A stretch of 64,000 nt of DNA, from positions 49,296-113,295 of the forward strand of contig CAYRUZ010000003.1 of assembly GCA_964427895.1 (NCBI GenBank), read 5' to 3'. The translations under genes and the position numbers were made by a program. Of the stretch, positions 23,432 to 32,238 are shown piece after piece. How positions within the stretch are numbered: the stretch's first letter is position 1; the number at the start of each line of letters is the position of its first letter. The notes below the pieces were generated by a model. It ran no database searches and was not told the origin of the DNA. It saw nothing but the letters and a program-made list of their open reading frames with translations. The DNA comes from CAYRUZ01 sp964427895 (GTDB lineage: Bacteria > Patescibacteriota > Gracilibacteria > Peribacterales > Peribacteraceae).

Positions 23432-23486
23432 AAAAAACAGGGGAAGTGAGTAGAGCTCGTGGACGATAGCAAACTTGCCAGAAGCT

Positions 23487-24194
23487 TCAAGGTATTTTCT
23501 TTCTTGCCTTTTTTCCGAGACCGGTGGCCTTGGGCTTGGCGCGGTCGGGAAAGCCCAGGACGAGGGATGAGGGACAGGACTTCTTGAAGACGCAGGCTCC
23601 GCATTGCCGTGCGCGCGCGGTGCACACGGCCCTGCCGTGGCTGATGAGCAGCACCGTCACGTCGCGCCAGCGCTTTCGCGGTACTTCGGCCATCAGATCC
23701 AACTCGATTTTGACGGGATCCGCGTGGCGACTCAGTCCCATACGCTGGGAAACACGCTGCACATGCGTGTCCACGGCAATGCCGGCGTTGATGCCGAAAG
23801 CAGCGGAAAGGACGACGGAAGCGGTCTTCCGACCAACCCCTTTAAGCGTGCGCAATTCCTCCATTTTTTGTGGGACCTTCCCCCCGAAGTTCTCAATGAG
23901 AAGCGCACACGTCTCTTGGATGTGCTTTGCCTTCATACGGTAGGTCCCGCAGCTATGGATATCTTTCTCCAGTTCCTCGCGAGAAACGCGGAGGTAGTCC
24001 TCGGCCTTCTTATACTTGGGATAGAGAATCGTCTCCGTGACGATATTCACGCGCGCGTCGGTGCACTGGGCGCTGAGAATGACGGCAACGAGCAGGTCCA
24101 AGGGTGTGCGGAAGTGCAGAAATGTTTTTGGCGGATCGTACAATTCATCGAGTTTTTTCAGGACTCCCGGGAGCGTGAGTTGGCGCTGAGGCAC
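23487..24194 (-). CDS. nth: Endonuclease III
   Basis: A protein of 235 residues: SAQCTDARVN, the helix-hairpin-helix LKGVGRKTASVV with the catalytic Lys, the catalytic Asp in VDTHVQRV, and a C-terminal iron-sulfur site C-x6-C-x2-C-x5-C (CTARARQCGACVFKKSC). A bifunctional DNA glycosylase/AP lyase removing oxidised pyrimidines. The C-terminal tail after the cluster is basic and about 25 residues longer than usual. The GTG start at 24194 is supported by a TAGGAT box exactly 6 nt upstream. Confidence 0.95.
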   Translation of the reverse strand: MPQRQLTLPGVLKKLDELYDPPKTFLHFRTPLDLLVAVILSAQCTDARVNIVTETILYPKYKKAEDYLRVSREELEKDIHSCGTYRMKAKHIQETCALLIENFGGKVPQKMEELRTLKGVGRKTASVVLSAAFGINAGIAVDTHVQRVSQRMGLSRHADPVKIELDLMAEVPRKRWRDVTVLLISHGRAVCTARARQCGACVFKKSCPSSLVLGFPDRAKPKATGLGKKARKKIP

Positions 24195-24200
24195 GGCGGT

Positions 24201-24206
24201 ATCCTA
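24201..24206 (-). promoter_or_regulatory. -10 box of nth, leaderless geometry
   Basis: TAGGAT on the minus strand, 6 nt before the GTG, preceded by TGC (extended -10 like). Confidence 0.55.
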
Positions 24207-24268
24207 GCAAAAACACGCCTCAGGCGACGCATGACGCACGAGTTGCCACCCACTCCCCCCGTCTCCTA

Positions 24269-24274
24269 TAGTCT
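24269..24274 (+). promoter_or_regulatory. -10 box of the exonuclease gene, leaderless geometry
   Basis: TAGTCT followed by exactly 6 nt and the ATG at 24281; an overlapping TATAGT lies 2 nt further upstream. Confidence 0.5.
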
Positions 24275-24280
24275 CGGTCC

Positions 24281-24874
24281 ATGACCCCGCTGCCGAACTT
24301 CACGGTATTCGACGTTGAAACGACCGGATTGGACCCCAAAAAGGGCCACCGCATCGTGGAAATCGCGGGAGTGCGGGTAGAGAACGGCATGGTTCTTCCG
24401 GAAAAGACCTTCACCAGTTTCGTGAATCCCGAGCGCGATATCCCCTGGGAAACGAAGCAGATCCACCACATCGGCGATGAGGATGTAGCAGGAGCCGACA
24501 CCATCATGACGGTCCTCCCCAGCTTCCTGCAGTTCGCGGAAAACTCGCTGCTGGTGGCGCACAACGCGTCGTTCGACATGGGCTTCCTGACGAACGAGAA
24601 AGAGTTTTGCTGGGGCTACGTCGATCTGCCCGAATGCTTCTGCACCATGCGGCTCAGCCAGAGCGTGTTTCCCACCGCGTTCCGCCACAATCTCGATGCG
24701 CTCAGCGAACGTCTGGGATTGGTGAAACCCTCGAACCGGCACCGCGCCCTGCCCGACGTGCTGCTCACCGCGGAAGCACTGGTGAAGATGCTGCAAACCT
24801 ACAACATCCAGACGCTGGAGGATTTGCGCAAGCGCAGCAGCTTGTCGCCGATGGCCGCACCTGCACTGCGATAA
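24281..24874 (+). CDS. DEDDh 3'-5' exonuclease (DNA polymerase III epsilon-like)
   Basis: A protein of 197 residues with the three exonuclease motifs: FDVETTGLDP (Asp11, Glu13), LVAHNASFDMGFL, and the Exo III-epsilon motif HRALPDVLLTAEAL with His and Asp. It could be the proofreading subunit or a general DnaQ-fold exonuclease; no polymerase-binding tail is evident. The def gene follows 37 nt later on the same strand. Confidence 0.88.
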   Translation: MTPLPNFTVFDVETTGLDPKKGHRIVEIAGVRVENGMVLPEKTFTSFVNPERDIPWETKQIHHIGDEDVAGADTIMTVLPSFLQFAENSLLVAHNASFDMGFLTNEKEFCWGYVDLPECFCTMRLSQSVFPTAFRHNLDALSERLGLVKPSNRHRALPDVLLTAEALVKMLQTYNIQTLEDLRKRSSLSPMAAPALR

Positions 24875-24911
24875 TGTGGCTCCTGGAGCCGGAGAGGACT
24901 ACGATGAGTCC

Positions 24912-25370
24912 GTGGCCGTATTGACGATTGTCACAGGCGATCAGCCCGTTTTGCGGGCCAAGACCAAGCGCGTCTCCAAGGTGACCAAGGAGGTGCTCAA
25001 GCTTGTGCGTGACATGACCGAGACGACCGTCAAAGCGAAGGGGGCCGGACTCGCCGCGCCGCAGATCGGACAATCGCTGCGGGTGTGCATCGTCCTCATT
25101 GGGGAAAAACTGATCCCTTTCATCAATCCGCAAATCACCTGGAAAGATACGGAGATGGTGATGGGAGAAGAAGGATGCCTCAGTCTGCCGAACATCTGGC
25201 TGCAAGTCCCCCGCCACCGCTCCATCGTCGTGAAGTACGTGGACGAGAAAGGCAAAGAGCAGGAGCGCAAACTCAACAACTTCGACGCCCGCGTGGTGCA
25301 GCACGAAGTGGACCATTTGGATGGCGTGCTGATCACGGATTACCAGGAGAAGCACAAGACGGCTCTGTAA
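24912..25370 (+). CDS. def: Peptide deformylase
   Basis: A protein of 152 residues from the GTG at 24912 (MAVLTIVTGDQPVLR); an in-frame GTG at 24876 would add 12 unusual residues. All three motifs are present: GAGLAAPQIG, EGCLSLP and QHEVDHLDG, which supply the metal ligands Cys and two His. It removes the formyl group from nascent proteins. It is short at the C-terminus compared with E. coli (169), ending soon after the HEVDH helix. Confidence 0.94.
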   Translation: MAVLTIVTGDQPVLRAKTKRVSKVTKEVLKLVRDMTETTVKAKGAGLAAPQIGQSLRVCIVLIGEKLIPFINPQITWKDTEMVMGEEGCLSLPNIWLQVPRHRSIVVKYVDEKGKEQERKLNNFDARVVQHEVDHLDGVLITDYQEKHKTAL

Positions 25371-25423
25371 GCGCCAAAGACCGGTTTGCCCGCGGGATTC
25401 GCTCCCGGTAGGCTGCTTCGGAC

Positions 25424-26848
25424 ATGCCGCAATTGGAAGCCATCATCGGCCTGGAGGTGCACGCCCAGATGAGCACGAAGACGAAGATGTTCTGCGGATG
25501 CAATAACGACGCGTTTGAAAAGGAACCCAATACGACGGTGTGCCCCATCTGCATGGGCCATCCGGGGACATTGCCGGTCGTGAATGCGCAGGCGGTGGCG
25601 AAGGCCATCTCCGCCTCGTTGGCGTTGCAATGCGAGGTGCATGAACACTGCCACTTCGACCGCAAGCACTACTTCTATCCGGACCTCCCCATGGGGTTCC
25701 AGATCTCGCAGTACGATTTCCCACTCGCCACGCACGGAAAAGTGGACTACGACCTCGAGGAGACGGCAAAATCCTGCCGCATCCACCGCCTCCACATGGA
25801 GAACGACGCCGGCAAGCTGACGCACGTCGGCCGCAATACGCTCTGCGACTACAACCGCGCCGGAACGCCGCTGATGGAAATCGTCACGGAGCCGGACCTG
25901 CGCAGCAGCAAGGAAGCGCGTGCCTTCGCCGAGGAATTGCGCCGCATCCTCATTGCCGTCGGCGCGTCGGAGGCCGATATGTTCAAGGGCATGATGCGTT
26001 TCGACGCCTCCATCTCCCTGCGCGAGGTGGGCACCGAGAAACTCAATCCCCGCAGCGAGATCAAGAACCTCAACTCCTTCCGCGCGCTCGAACGCGCCCT
26101 CATCTACGAGGAGAAGCGCTTGCGCGACCTGTGGGAAGAGACGAACGGTCCGCTCCCAGGCGACATAACGGTCGGCTGGAATGACGATGAGGGGACGACC
26201 CGCATCCTCCGCGATAAGGAATCCGCGGCGGACTACCGCTACTTCCCGGAGCCGGACCTGCCACCGCTGACCATCAGCGAAAAGACCCGTGATGAAGCCA
26301 AGAAAGCATTGCCGCCGCTGCCGCGCGCTCAGCGCGAGGCCTATCGCGCGATGGGCTTGAACGCCTCCGAAGCGCTGCAGCTGCTCGACTCGCCCGCACT
26401 CCTCTCCCGCTTCGAAGCCATCCAAAAGAAAACGGACGGCCGCCGCGCGGCCAGCATCGTCCTCACGCAGTTGCTGGGCTTCCTCAACGCAGCGAATAAG
26501 ACGATCGACGCAGCGCCCTCGCCGGAAGACCTGGTCGATCTCGTCTCCGCCATCGACGACGGCACGATCAGCAACAACGCAAGTAAGGAGGTGCTGGAGG
26601 AAATGGTCGTCTCCGGCAAGAAGCCGCGCGACATCATCGCGGAAAAAGGCCTCACCCAGATCGCCGATACCGGTGCGCTGGAAGATCTTGTAAAGAAGGC
26701 CATCGCCGCCAATCCGAAGGCGATTGAGACCTACAAGGCGGGCAAGCAGGCTGCCCTTGGTGCCGTGGTCGGCTGGATCATGAAGGAGAGCAAGGGCAAA
26801 GCGAACCCGGCCGTCGTCAACGAGATGCTGACGAAGGCATTGCAGTAG
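25424..26848 (+). CDS. gatB: Aspartyl/glutamyl-tRNA amidotransferase subunit B
   Basis: A protein of 474 residues with the GatB signature HYFYPDLPMGFQISQYD, the zinc cysteines CGCNN and CPICMGHPG, RLHMENDAGKLTH and DYNRAGTPLMEIVTEPDL, followed by a C-terminal helical Yqey-like tail (about 330-474). It makes Gln-tRNA(Gln) or Asn-tRNA(Asn) from the misacylated tRNAs together with GatA and GatC, which are not in this window. It starts 53 nt after def. Confidence 0.96.
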   Translation: MPQLEAIIGLEVHAQMSTKTKMFCGCNNDAFEKEPNTTVCPICMGHPGTLPVVNAQAVAKAISASLALQCEVHEHCHFDRKHYFYPDLPMGFQISQYDFPLATHGKVDYDLEETAKSCRIHRLHMENDAGKLTHVGRNTLCDYNRAGTPLMEIVTEPDLRSSKEARAFAEELRRILIAVGASEADMFKGMMRFDASISLREVGTEKLNPRSEIKNLNSFRALERALIYEEKRLRDLWEETNGPLPGDITVGWNDDEGTTRILRDKESAADYRYFPEPDLPPLTISEKTRDEAKKALPPLPRAQREAYRAMGLNASEALQLLDSPALLSRFEAIQKKTDGRRAASIVLTQLLGFLNAANKTIDAAPSPEDLVDLVSAIDDGTISNNASKEVLEEMVVSGKKPRDIIAEKGLTQIADTGALEDLVKKAIAANPKAIETYKAGKQAALGAVVGWIMKESKGKANPAVVNEMLTKALQ

Positions 26849-26889
26849 CGCCTGGTTTCGACGACGCAGTTTGATATGATCGTTGCCGC

Positions 26890-28335
26890 ATGGAGCGGAT
26901 CTTGCAACTGTGGTTTTCCGTGTCCGCCCTCGTGGTGACGCTCTTCGCCGGCTGGAGCGCCGTCCGTTTTGGCGTGTCCTTGCAGACACTGATCTCTGCC
27001 ATCGCCGCCGGTGCGTTGATCCTCGTCACGCTGACGCGGTCCACGCTGGGTATCCGCGTGCTGGCCACCGCCTCCGCGACGGCGGCCTTCATGGGCGGCG
27101 TGTGGGTTGGAACCCAGAACCCGGGTCAGGTGAATGAATGGATGGAGAACTCGACGGTGATGCTCTGGCGGACGGTCAAACCCGCGGACGTTTACGAAGG
27201 CGATGCCGGCAAGATCGTCCTGTCGAAGAGTGAGCGCGCGCGGCTGAGCGATCTTGCTGCCAAAGTGGAACTCTTCCCCAATGACCTCGAAGCCCCCCTG
27301 CTGATGTCGTTCCAGCGGGCATTGGCGGTTATCGACGGGGACGAGATCCACTTCCTCACCACTACGGGCGCCACCCTCTCCCTCTCCGGCACGCTCCCCG
27401 ACGGATCGTTCCTCTATGTCCATCCATTCAACGTGAAACCGACGGCCATCGACAAGAACGCCGTGGCGACGCTCACGCGGGCAGTGATGCGCGACAACGT
27501 GCTTTACAAGCTGTGGGATCGCCCCGTCCCCGGCGAATACCTGCACCATTGGGGAGACGCTTTCGCGGGCAAAATCTATTACCCGGGGCGACGATTCGTG
27601 AACCTGCCCGATGCGCTGTCCGCCGATATCGGCGGCGGCTACGGCGAGTGCACCGACCAAGACACCATCCGCGATGTGCTGCACGTACTGGATGCCGATA
27701 CCGGGAAGGTGGAACGGACGATCGACATGCTGACGGTGCTGGAAGATCTACGGGATCAGGATAGGGGCTTCGCCAAGCTGAAACTGGAGTGCAAAGACCC
27801 GCTGCACTTCAACGACGTGCAGATCGTCAAAACGGCCAAGCAGGCGAAGGCGTTCCCCGACGGGAAAGTCGGAGACGTGCTCGTCTCGTTCCGCAACATC
27901 GACGCCGTCGTGCTGCTGGACCGCGATACCCAGGACGTGAAGTGGTACGTCGAAGGCAGCTTCCATTTGCAACACAGCCCGCGCCTCACCGACCGCGGCA
28001 CGATGCTGCTCTTCGACAACATGGGCGGCAAGCGACCGAACGGCTCCTCGCGCATCCTCGAGATCGACGTCGCCTCCAAGAAAACGGTGGGGCTGTGGGA
28101 AGCCACGGGCGATGATTTCTTCGAAAGCCGCACGCGCGGAAAGCTCTACCTCGTCGGCGACCGCCTGCTCGTCGAGGAACAAGGGGCGATGTCCAAGGAC
28201 AACGACATCTTCCTGCTGGATTGCCCGAGTCATCCCATCTCGCAGGAATGCCGGAAAACCATGGTGCTCGAAGCGACCAGCCGCGACAGCGCATTCGACA
28301 ATGCTGTTGTGCTGAACGGAGGCAAGAAGCGCTGA
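26890..28335 (+). CDS. Membrane-anchored arylsulfotransferase (ASST)-like beta-propeller protein
   Basis: A protein of 481 residues. Two or three N-terminal hydrophobic helices (about 5-80, SVSALVVTLFAGWSAV; SAIAAGALILVTL) anchor a large beta-rich domain. The segment DPLHFNDVQ, then DVLVSFRNIDAVVLLDRDTQDVKWYV, HLQHSPRLTDRGTMLLFDN and SRILEIDVASKK is what I recognise from the ASST_2 family. The actual reaction in this organism is unknown. It converges with efp, the two stops being adjacent (28335/28336). A TATGAT box lies 9 nt before the ATG. Confidence 0.7.
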   Translation: MERILQLWFSVSALVVTLFAGWSAVRFGVSLQTLISAIAAGALILVTLTRSTLGIRVLATASATAAFMGGVWVGTQNPGQVNEWMENSTVMLWRTVKPADVYEGDAGKIVLSKSERARLSDLAAKVELFPNDLEAPLLMSFQRALAVIDGDEIHFLTTTGATLSLSGTLPDGSFLYVHPFNVKPTAIDKNAVATLTRAVMRDNVLYKLWDRPVPGEYLHHWGDAFAGKIYYPGRRFVNLPDALSADIGGGYGECTDQDTIRDVLHVLDADTGKVERTIDMLTVLEDLRDQDRGFAKLKLECKDPLHFNDVQIVKTAKQAKAFPDGKVGDVLVSFRNIDAVVLLDRDTQDVKWYVEGSFHLQHSPRLTDRGTMLLFDNMGGKRPNGSSRILEIDVASKKTVGLWEATGDDFFESRTRGKLYLVGDRLLVEEQGAMSKDNDIFLLDCPSHPISQECRKTMVLEATSRDSAFDNAVVLNGGKKR

Positions 28336-28896
28336 TTACTCAGCCTTCGACATGTATTCGCCGGTTTCCGTGTTCACCTTCACCTTCGTTCCGGCATTGA
28401 TGAACAGCGGTACCTGCACGACGAGACCCGTCTCGAGCGTGGCAGGCTTGCTGCCGCCCTGGGCGGTGTCCCCCTTCACGCCCGGAGGCGTGTCGGTGAT
28501 CTCGAGGTTCACGGTCGACGGCAGCTTGATGCCGATCGGCTTCTCATCGAAAACGATCGCGTCGACCTCCACGCCATCCTTCATGTACGGAAGCACGTCG
28601 GAGAGCGTCTCCTTATCGAGGTCGAACTGGTCGTAGCTCTGGGAATCCATGAAGGTGTACATCTCGCCGTTGCCGTACAGGAACTGCACGCGGCGGTAGC
28701 CGATGTCGGCCTCCTCGATCTTTTCAGACCCCTGGAAGTTGCGCGCAACGACTGCACCCGTCTTCAGGTTCTTCAATTTGCACTGCATGTTCGCCTTGCT
28801 CTGGCTCTTGCGGCCGAATTGCGAGGACAGAACGAGATATGGTTCGCCGTCGAGATTAACCGCGCGGCCCGGTTTGAGGTCCGTGATCGTATACAT
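28336..28896 (-). CDS. efp: Elongation factor P with an atypical modification loop
   Basis: A protein of 186 residues, three beta-barrel domains: MYTITDLKPGRAVNLDGEPYLVL (N-terminal KOW-like), FQGSEKIEEADIGYRRVQFLY (domain II) and the C-terminal S1-like INAGTKVKVNTETGEYMSKA. EF-P rescues ribosomes stalled on polyproline. The loop that normally reads PGKG or PGRG, carrying the modified Lys/Arg, here reads SSQFGRKSQSKANMQ, so the tip residue is uncertain and the loop seems longer. The start at 28896 is by similarity; longer frames begin with unrelated sequence. Confidence 0.92.
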   Translation of the reverse strand: MYTITDLKPGRAVNLDGEPYLVLSSQFGRKSQSKANMQCKLKNLKTGAVVARNFQGSEKIEEADIGYRRVQFLYGNGEMYTFMDSQSYDQFDLDKETLSDVLPYMKDGVEVDAIVFDEKPIGIKLPSTVNLEITDTPPGVKGDTAQGGSKPATLETGLVVQVPLFINAGTKVKVNTETGEYMSKAE

Positions 28897-28939
28897 AGCC
28901 GGGCCAGTCTGAAGAGGCCCCAGCGCCTCGTCAACCCTC

Positions 28940-31033
28940 TCAGCAGTCTTCGCCGCACAGCGCGTCGATATCGTCGCTGGAGCTAGCGGAAGACGATGAA
29001 TCACTATTCTGCTCCAAAGCTTCGTCACGCGCCTGGCGCAATTCATGGATTTCGGTGCGGACGTAGCCTGTCAGGCCCTTGGGGAGCTTGCGGTACAAGC
29101 GCACGAGAATACGGCCCTGGTCCGGGTGGCCATCGATGCGGCGGAACTCCTGCTGCAGCTGGCTCCAGCGGGAGCGATCGAGTTCGTACAGTTCCACGCG
29201 CTCCACGATCTGGTCCACGATCGTATCGATCTGTGCTTCAGTAAGGGACGAGACGCGCTGCGTGGGCTGCACCGTCGTCGGCAGGTAGTGCTGCACGCTG
29301 TTGAGCAACGACGGATCGACGTCACCCTGGTCCTCGCTGCGGGCGACCACGCGGGTGGCGAACGAGGAAAGCAGGGCGTCGGCCTCTTTGCGAACGTCCG
29401 GCGGCATAGTGGTGGTCTTGTCTTCGATGGACGACAGATAGGGCTGCAAGTCGACAAGCGTCTGCTGCACTTCCGCGATGTCGCCGTCATCGACGGACTC
29501 CTTCAGGGCGGAGAGCGTGTCGACGATCAACTGGCCCTCGACGTTCACGGGCGTGGTCTCGGGAGCGATGGCAGCGGTAGTCTCAAGAACGGCTTTCTTC
29601 AGCAGGAAGGCCTCATTGTCGGGTAGCGCCGATGCGAGCTCCACGCTGTTGCGGGCGACTTCGCGCTCGACGATGTCGCTCGCGACGGCTCCCGTGCCGC
29701 TCGCCAACGCACCGCTGTTCACGGAGACGACGGTCTCCTTGTACTCATCGAGAAGCGACTGGATGACGGCATCGTCGGCCGTGGTGCCGGTGCCGGTCGC
29801 AGCGACCATGGATCCGCTCGCGACGATCTGGAGGGTGCGGCGGTAGTCGGCCAAGCTGACGCCCGAACCGGTGTCTTCGTCGTCCTTGGCGCGCTCAGCG
29901 ATGATGGCAGCCGCCTCGTTCAGGCGCGTTTCGGCATGCGCCAGTTCCTTCTCCAAGCGCGCCTCCGAGCCGAATGTGAACAGGACGTCCACTTTCTCGG
30001 CGATGCGCTTTACCGGATACAGGGGCGACGTGGGCGGAATGCCCGCAGCGGCGGCGCGGCGCTCCAACTGGAGCTGAGCGATTTCCCGCTGATGGACCGC
30101 GTCGAGCGTGAGGTTGCTGGCAACCCACGGCTCATCCTCATTCTCCATCGGCATGGTGCGAACGAGCGAGAGAACGGACGATCCGAGCGTGAGGGATTCG
30201 CCGCTGACGAGCACCGTCTCGCGTGCGCTCTCCACCACCGTCGCGCGGCGGCTCCAGACTTCGACCGTGTCGTTATCCGCTGCAGTGAGGGACACGCTGC
30301 CTTCGTTGAGGCGGACCGTGCTCGTCGGCAGCGCGATCGTGATGCCCGTGAGCGTCGACGGCACCATGCCGTGGACCCAGACGGTTCCGCTGTTAAGGGT
30401 GAACGTCGCGGACTGACCGGCATCGCCGGGATGATCCGTGAGATCATGAAGGACGATGTCGGTGTGCGGGGCGAGGCGGACGACGCCGTACGAGTGCAGG
30501 GTGACCGTGGCTTCGCCGTCGTCGGTACGCAGGCGGGTCTCTTTGCTGAGCGTCACTTCTTCGCGAATGGACTGCCAGAGCCCGCTCTCGGAGATCTGCA
30601 CGGCACCGTCAACAGGCAGGAGCAAGACGCTGGAGTTGGCTTCCGTATGCGGAGCCAAGAAGAGCAGCGGACTGACGCGCACGAGCAACGCGAACACGGC
30701 GAAGGCACTCACCCACTTAAGGCCCGCGAAACGCGGGGCGGGAGCGGCGCCGAGGCGGGACAGGACATGCTCGCGAATGGAGCGAGCGGCGGACGGCGTC
30801 GGCGCAAGGGCGTCGCGAACGGCGTCAAATGCGCCCGTGGCGGGCGTGGTGATGATGCCGGCGACCCGCGTCCAGACCGAGGTCTTCGCTGTCGCGGGGG
30901 GCGTAAGCTCATGGCGGAGAGCTGCGAAAGCCGAGGGTTCGGCGATGCGCTTCATCATCTGCGCGCGGACGCGTTCTTTGGCTCCCGCTGGCGGGTTCTC
31001 GGCGAGCCGGTGGAGCAGTCGATCGACCTGCAT
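28940..31033 (-). CDS. Large membrane protein with FecR-like and DUF5667 domains (probable anti-sigma partner)
   Basis: A protein of 697 residues from the ATG at 31033; a TTG at 31081, overlapping the sigma gene stop, is an alternative. Order: a short cytoplasmic helical N-terminus (about 1-105), one membrane helix (about 108-127), a FecR-like beta domain (about 130-280; SGTVWVHGMVPS, TSTVRLNEGSVSL), a DUF5667-type helical domain (SPLYPVKRIAEKVDVLFTF then LEKELAHAETRLNEA, about 320-390), and a long helical C-terminus with an Asp/Ser-rich tail. It follows an ECF sigma gene, so an anti-sigma role sensing the cell surface is likely. That role is inferred from context. Confidence 0.72.
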   Translation of the reverse strand: MQVDRLLHRLAENPPAGAKERVRAQMMKRIAEPSAFAALRHELTPPATAKTSVWTRVAGIITTPATGAFDAVRDALAPTPSAARSIREHVLSRLGAAPAPRFAGLKWVSAFAVFALLVRVSPLLFLAPHTEANSSVLLLPVDGAVQISESGLWQSIREEVTLSKETRLRTDDGEATVTLHSYGVVRLAPHTDIVLHDLTDHPGDAGQSATFTLNSGTVWVHGMVPSTLTGITIALPTSTVRLNEGSVSLTAADNDTVEVWSRRATVVESARETVLVSGESLTLGSSVLSLVRTMPMENEDEPWVASNLTLDAVHQREIAQLQLERRAAAAGIPPTSPLYPVKRIAEKVDVLFTFGSEARLEKELAHAETRLNEAAAIIAERAKDDEDTGSGVSLADYRRTLQIVASGSMVAATGTGTTADDAVIQSLLDEYKETVVSVNSGALASGTGAVASDIVEREVARNSVELASALPDNEAFLLKKAVLETTAAIAPETTPVNVEGQLIVDTLSALKESVDDGDIAEVQQTLVDLQPYLSSIEDKTTTMPPDVRKEADALLSSFATRVVARSEDQGDVDPSLLNSVQHYLPTTVQPTQRVSSLTEAQIDTIVDQIVERVELYELDRSRWSQLQQEFRRIDGHPDQGRILVRLYRKLPKGLTGYVRTEIHELRQARDEALEQNSDSSSSASSSDDIDALCGEDC

Positions 31034-31073
31034 GTCTCTGTACGCTTGGTAAAACGGGACAGAACGTCTTCTG

Positions 31074-31643
31074 TTACGCAAGAAAATCGATATCCGAGGG
31101 GAGGAGGGTTTCCAGCTTCCGCAGCGCCCGCATCTTCAAAACACGAATGGCCCCCTCGCTCAACCCCAGCACATGGGCTGCCTGGTCGTGGGATAACTCG
31201 CTCACGTAGAGCAATAAGAGAATATCGCGGTAACGCTTGGGCAGCTCTTCAAGGGCCTTCCGGACGATCCGCAGGGTTTCCTTGCGCCGGACGGAATGTT
31301 CGGCGGCATTGAAGCTGTCGGGATCCGCGAGCGTCTCCGGAACCTCCTCGAAGCCCCGGTGCGTGCGGTAGACGTCGATGACGGCGTTGCGCGCGATGCC
31401 GAAGATCCACGCCGCGAAGGGCACGTCCTTGTGGACTTTGTACGTATGGAGCTTTTCCCAGGCGCGGACGAAGATGTCCGCCACCGTGTCCTCAGCGGCT
31501 TCCGCGGGGAGGCGGAAGGCGGCGTAGCGGTACACCTGGGGGAAAAAATGATCGTACAGCTGGGCGAACGCCTCGGTGTCGCCGCCCTGTGCGAGCGCGA
31601 CAAGCTGCTTCAATTCTGCCTCCGATGGCGGAAGGGGGCCCAT
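31074..31643 (-). CDS. ECF-type RNA polymerase sigma factor
   Basis: A protein of 189 residues: region 2 (FAQLYDHFFPQVYRYAAFRL then DIFVRAWEKLHTY) and region 4 (LEELPKRYRDILLLLYVSEL, then HDQAAHVLGLSEGAIRVLKMRALRKL), the helix-turn-helix that reads the -35 element. The start at 31643 is preceded by TATACT 10 nt upstream. Paired with the downstream FecR/DUF5667 gene. A second such pair lies at 50.9-53.0 kb, so two surface-signalling circuits of this type exist in the window. Confidence 0.88.
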   Translation of the reverse strand: MGPLPPSEAELKQLVALAQGGDTEAFAQLYDHFFPQVYRYAAFRLPAEAAEDTVADIFVRAWEKLHTYKVHKDVPFAAWIFGIARNAVIDVYRTHRGFEEVPETLADPDSFNAAEHSVRRKETLRIVRKALEELPKRYRDILLLLYVSELSHDQAAHVLGLSEGAIRVLKMRALRKLETLLPSDIDFLA

Positions 31644-31719
31644 GTGATGCGGCAGTATAGCGTCCTTTGCAGAATAAAACTGGAGAGAAGTCGATAAAAG
31701 GGTAGAATCCCGCTTCCGC

Positions 31720-32238
31720 ATGACCCTCCAGAACGAACAATGGCCGAGCCTCGAAGAGGTGCACACGCTTGCCCGTCTGCCTCAGCAGGAAGTGGTCGCG
31801 GCATTGAGCGACAGGAGCCGGCTCTACCTCTGCCGCATCCAGGAGGTGCTCTGCCAAGAGATCGATGACTACTGGTGGCGCGGCATCCATGCGCGCAACC
31901 CCGACAAGGGCGCAAGCTGGTATCCGAAACGCATACTCAGATCCCCCCTCTGGATGGAGCGACTATGCACGCTGCAGCGACGGGTCCACGCGATCGAGAA
32001 GAGCCTGAACGAGAATGAACAGCAGCACGACGCCTCCGGCAACGGAGCCGCCGCCCTCTCATTCCCATTCGATGGTGGCAGGCGGCTTGTTGGTGAGATC
32101 GAGGAACACGAGATCGATCCCGATCTGGGTGAGCCGACGAGTCATCGCCGCACAGACGTCATCGGGCAGAACGGCGGCCTTGGCAGTCATCGCGTCCGTG
32201 GAGACGACAGGACGCAGCACAACGCTCTGCCCTCCTGA
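31720..32238 (+). CDS. Hypothetical protein overlapping the 3' end of guaA
   Basis: A frame of 172 codons, divergent from the ECF sigma gene, with TAGAAT 11 nt before the ATG. The first 105 residues look like a real helical protein (LPQQEVVAALSDRSRLYLCR; QEIDDYWWRGIHARNP). The last 60 codons lie antisense to the end of guaA (180 bp overlap) and look like read-through of that gene. Either the overlap is real or a sequencing error has removed a stop near 32040. Family unknown. Confidence 0.45.
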   Translation: MTLQNEQWPSLEEVHTLARLPQQEVVAALSDRSRLYLCRIQEVLCQEIDDYWWRGIHARNPDKGASWYPKRILRSPLWMERLCTLQRRVHAIEKSLNENEQQHDASGNGAAALSFPFDGGRRLVGEIEEHEIDPDLGEPTSHRRTDVIGQNGGLGSHRVRGDDRTQHNALPS

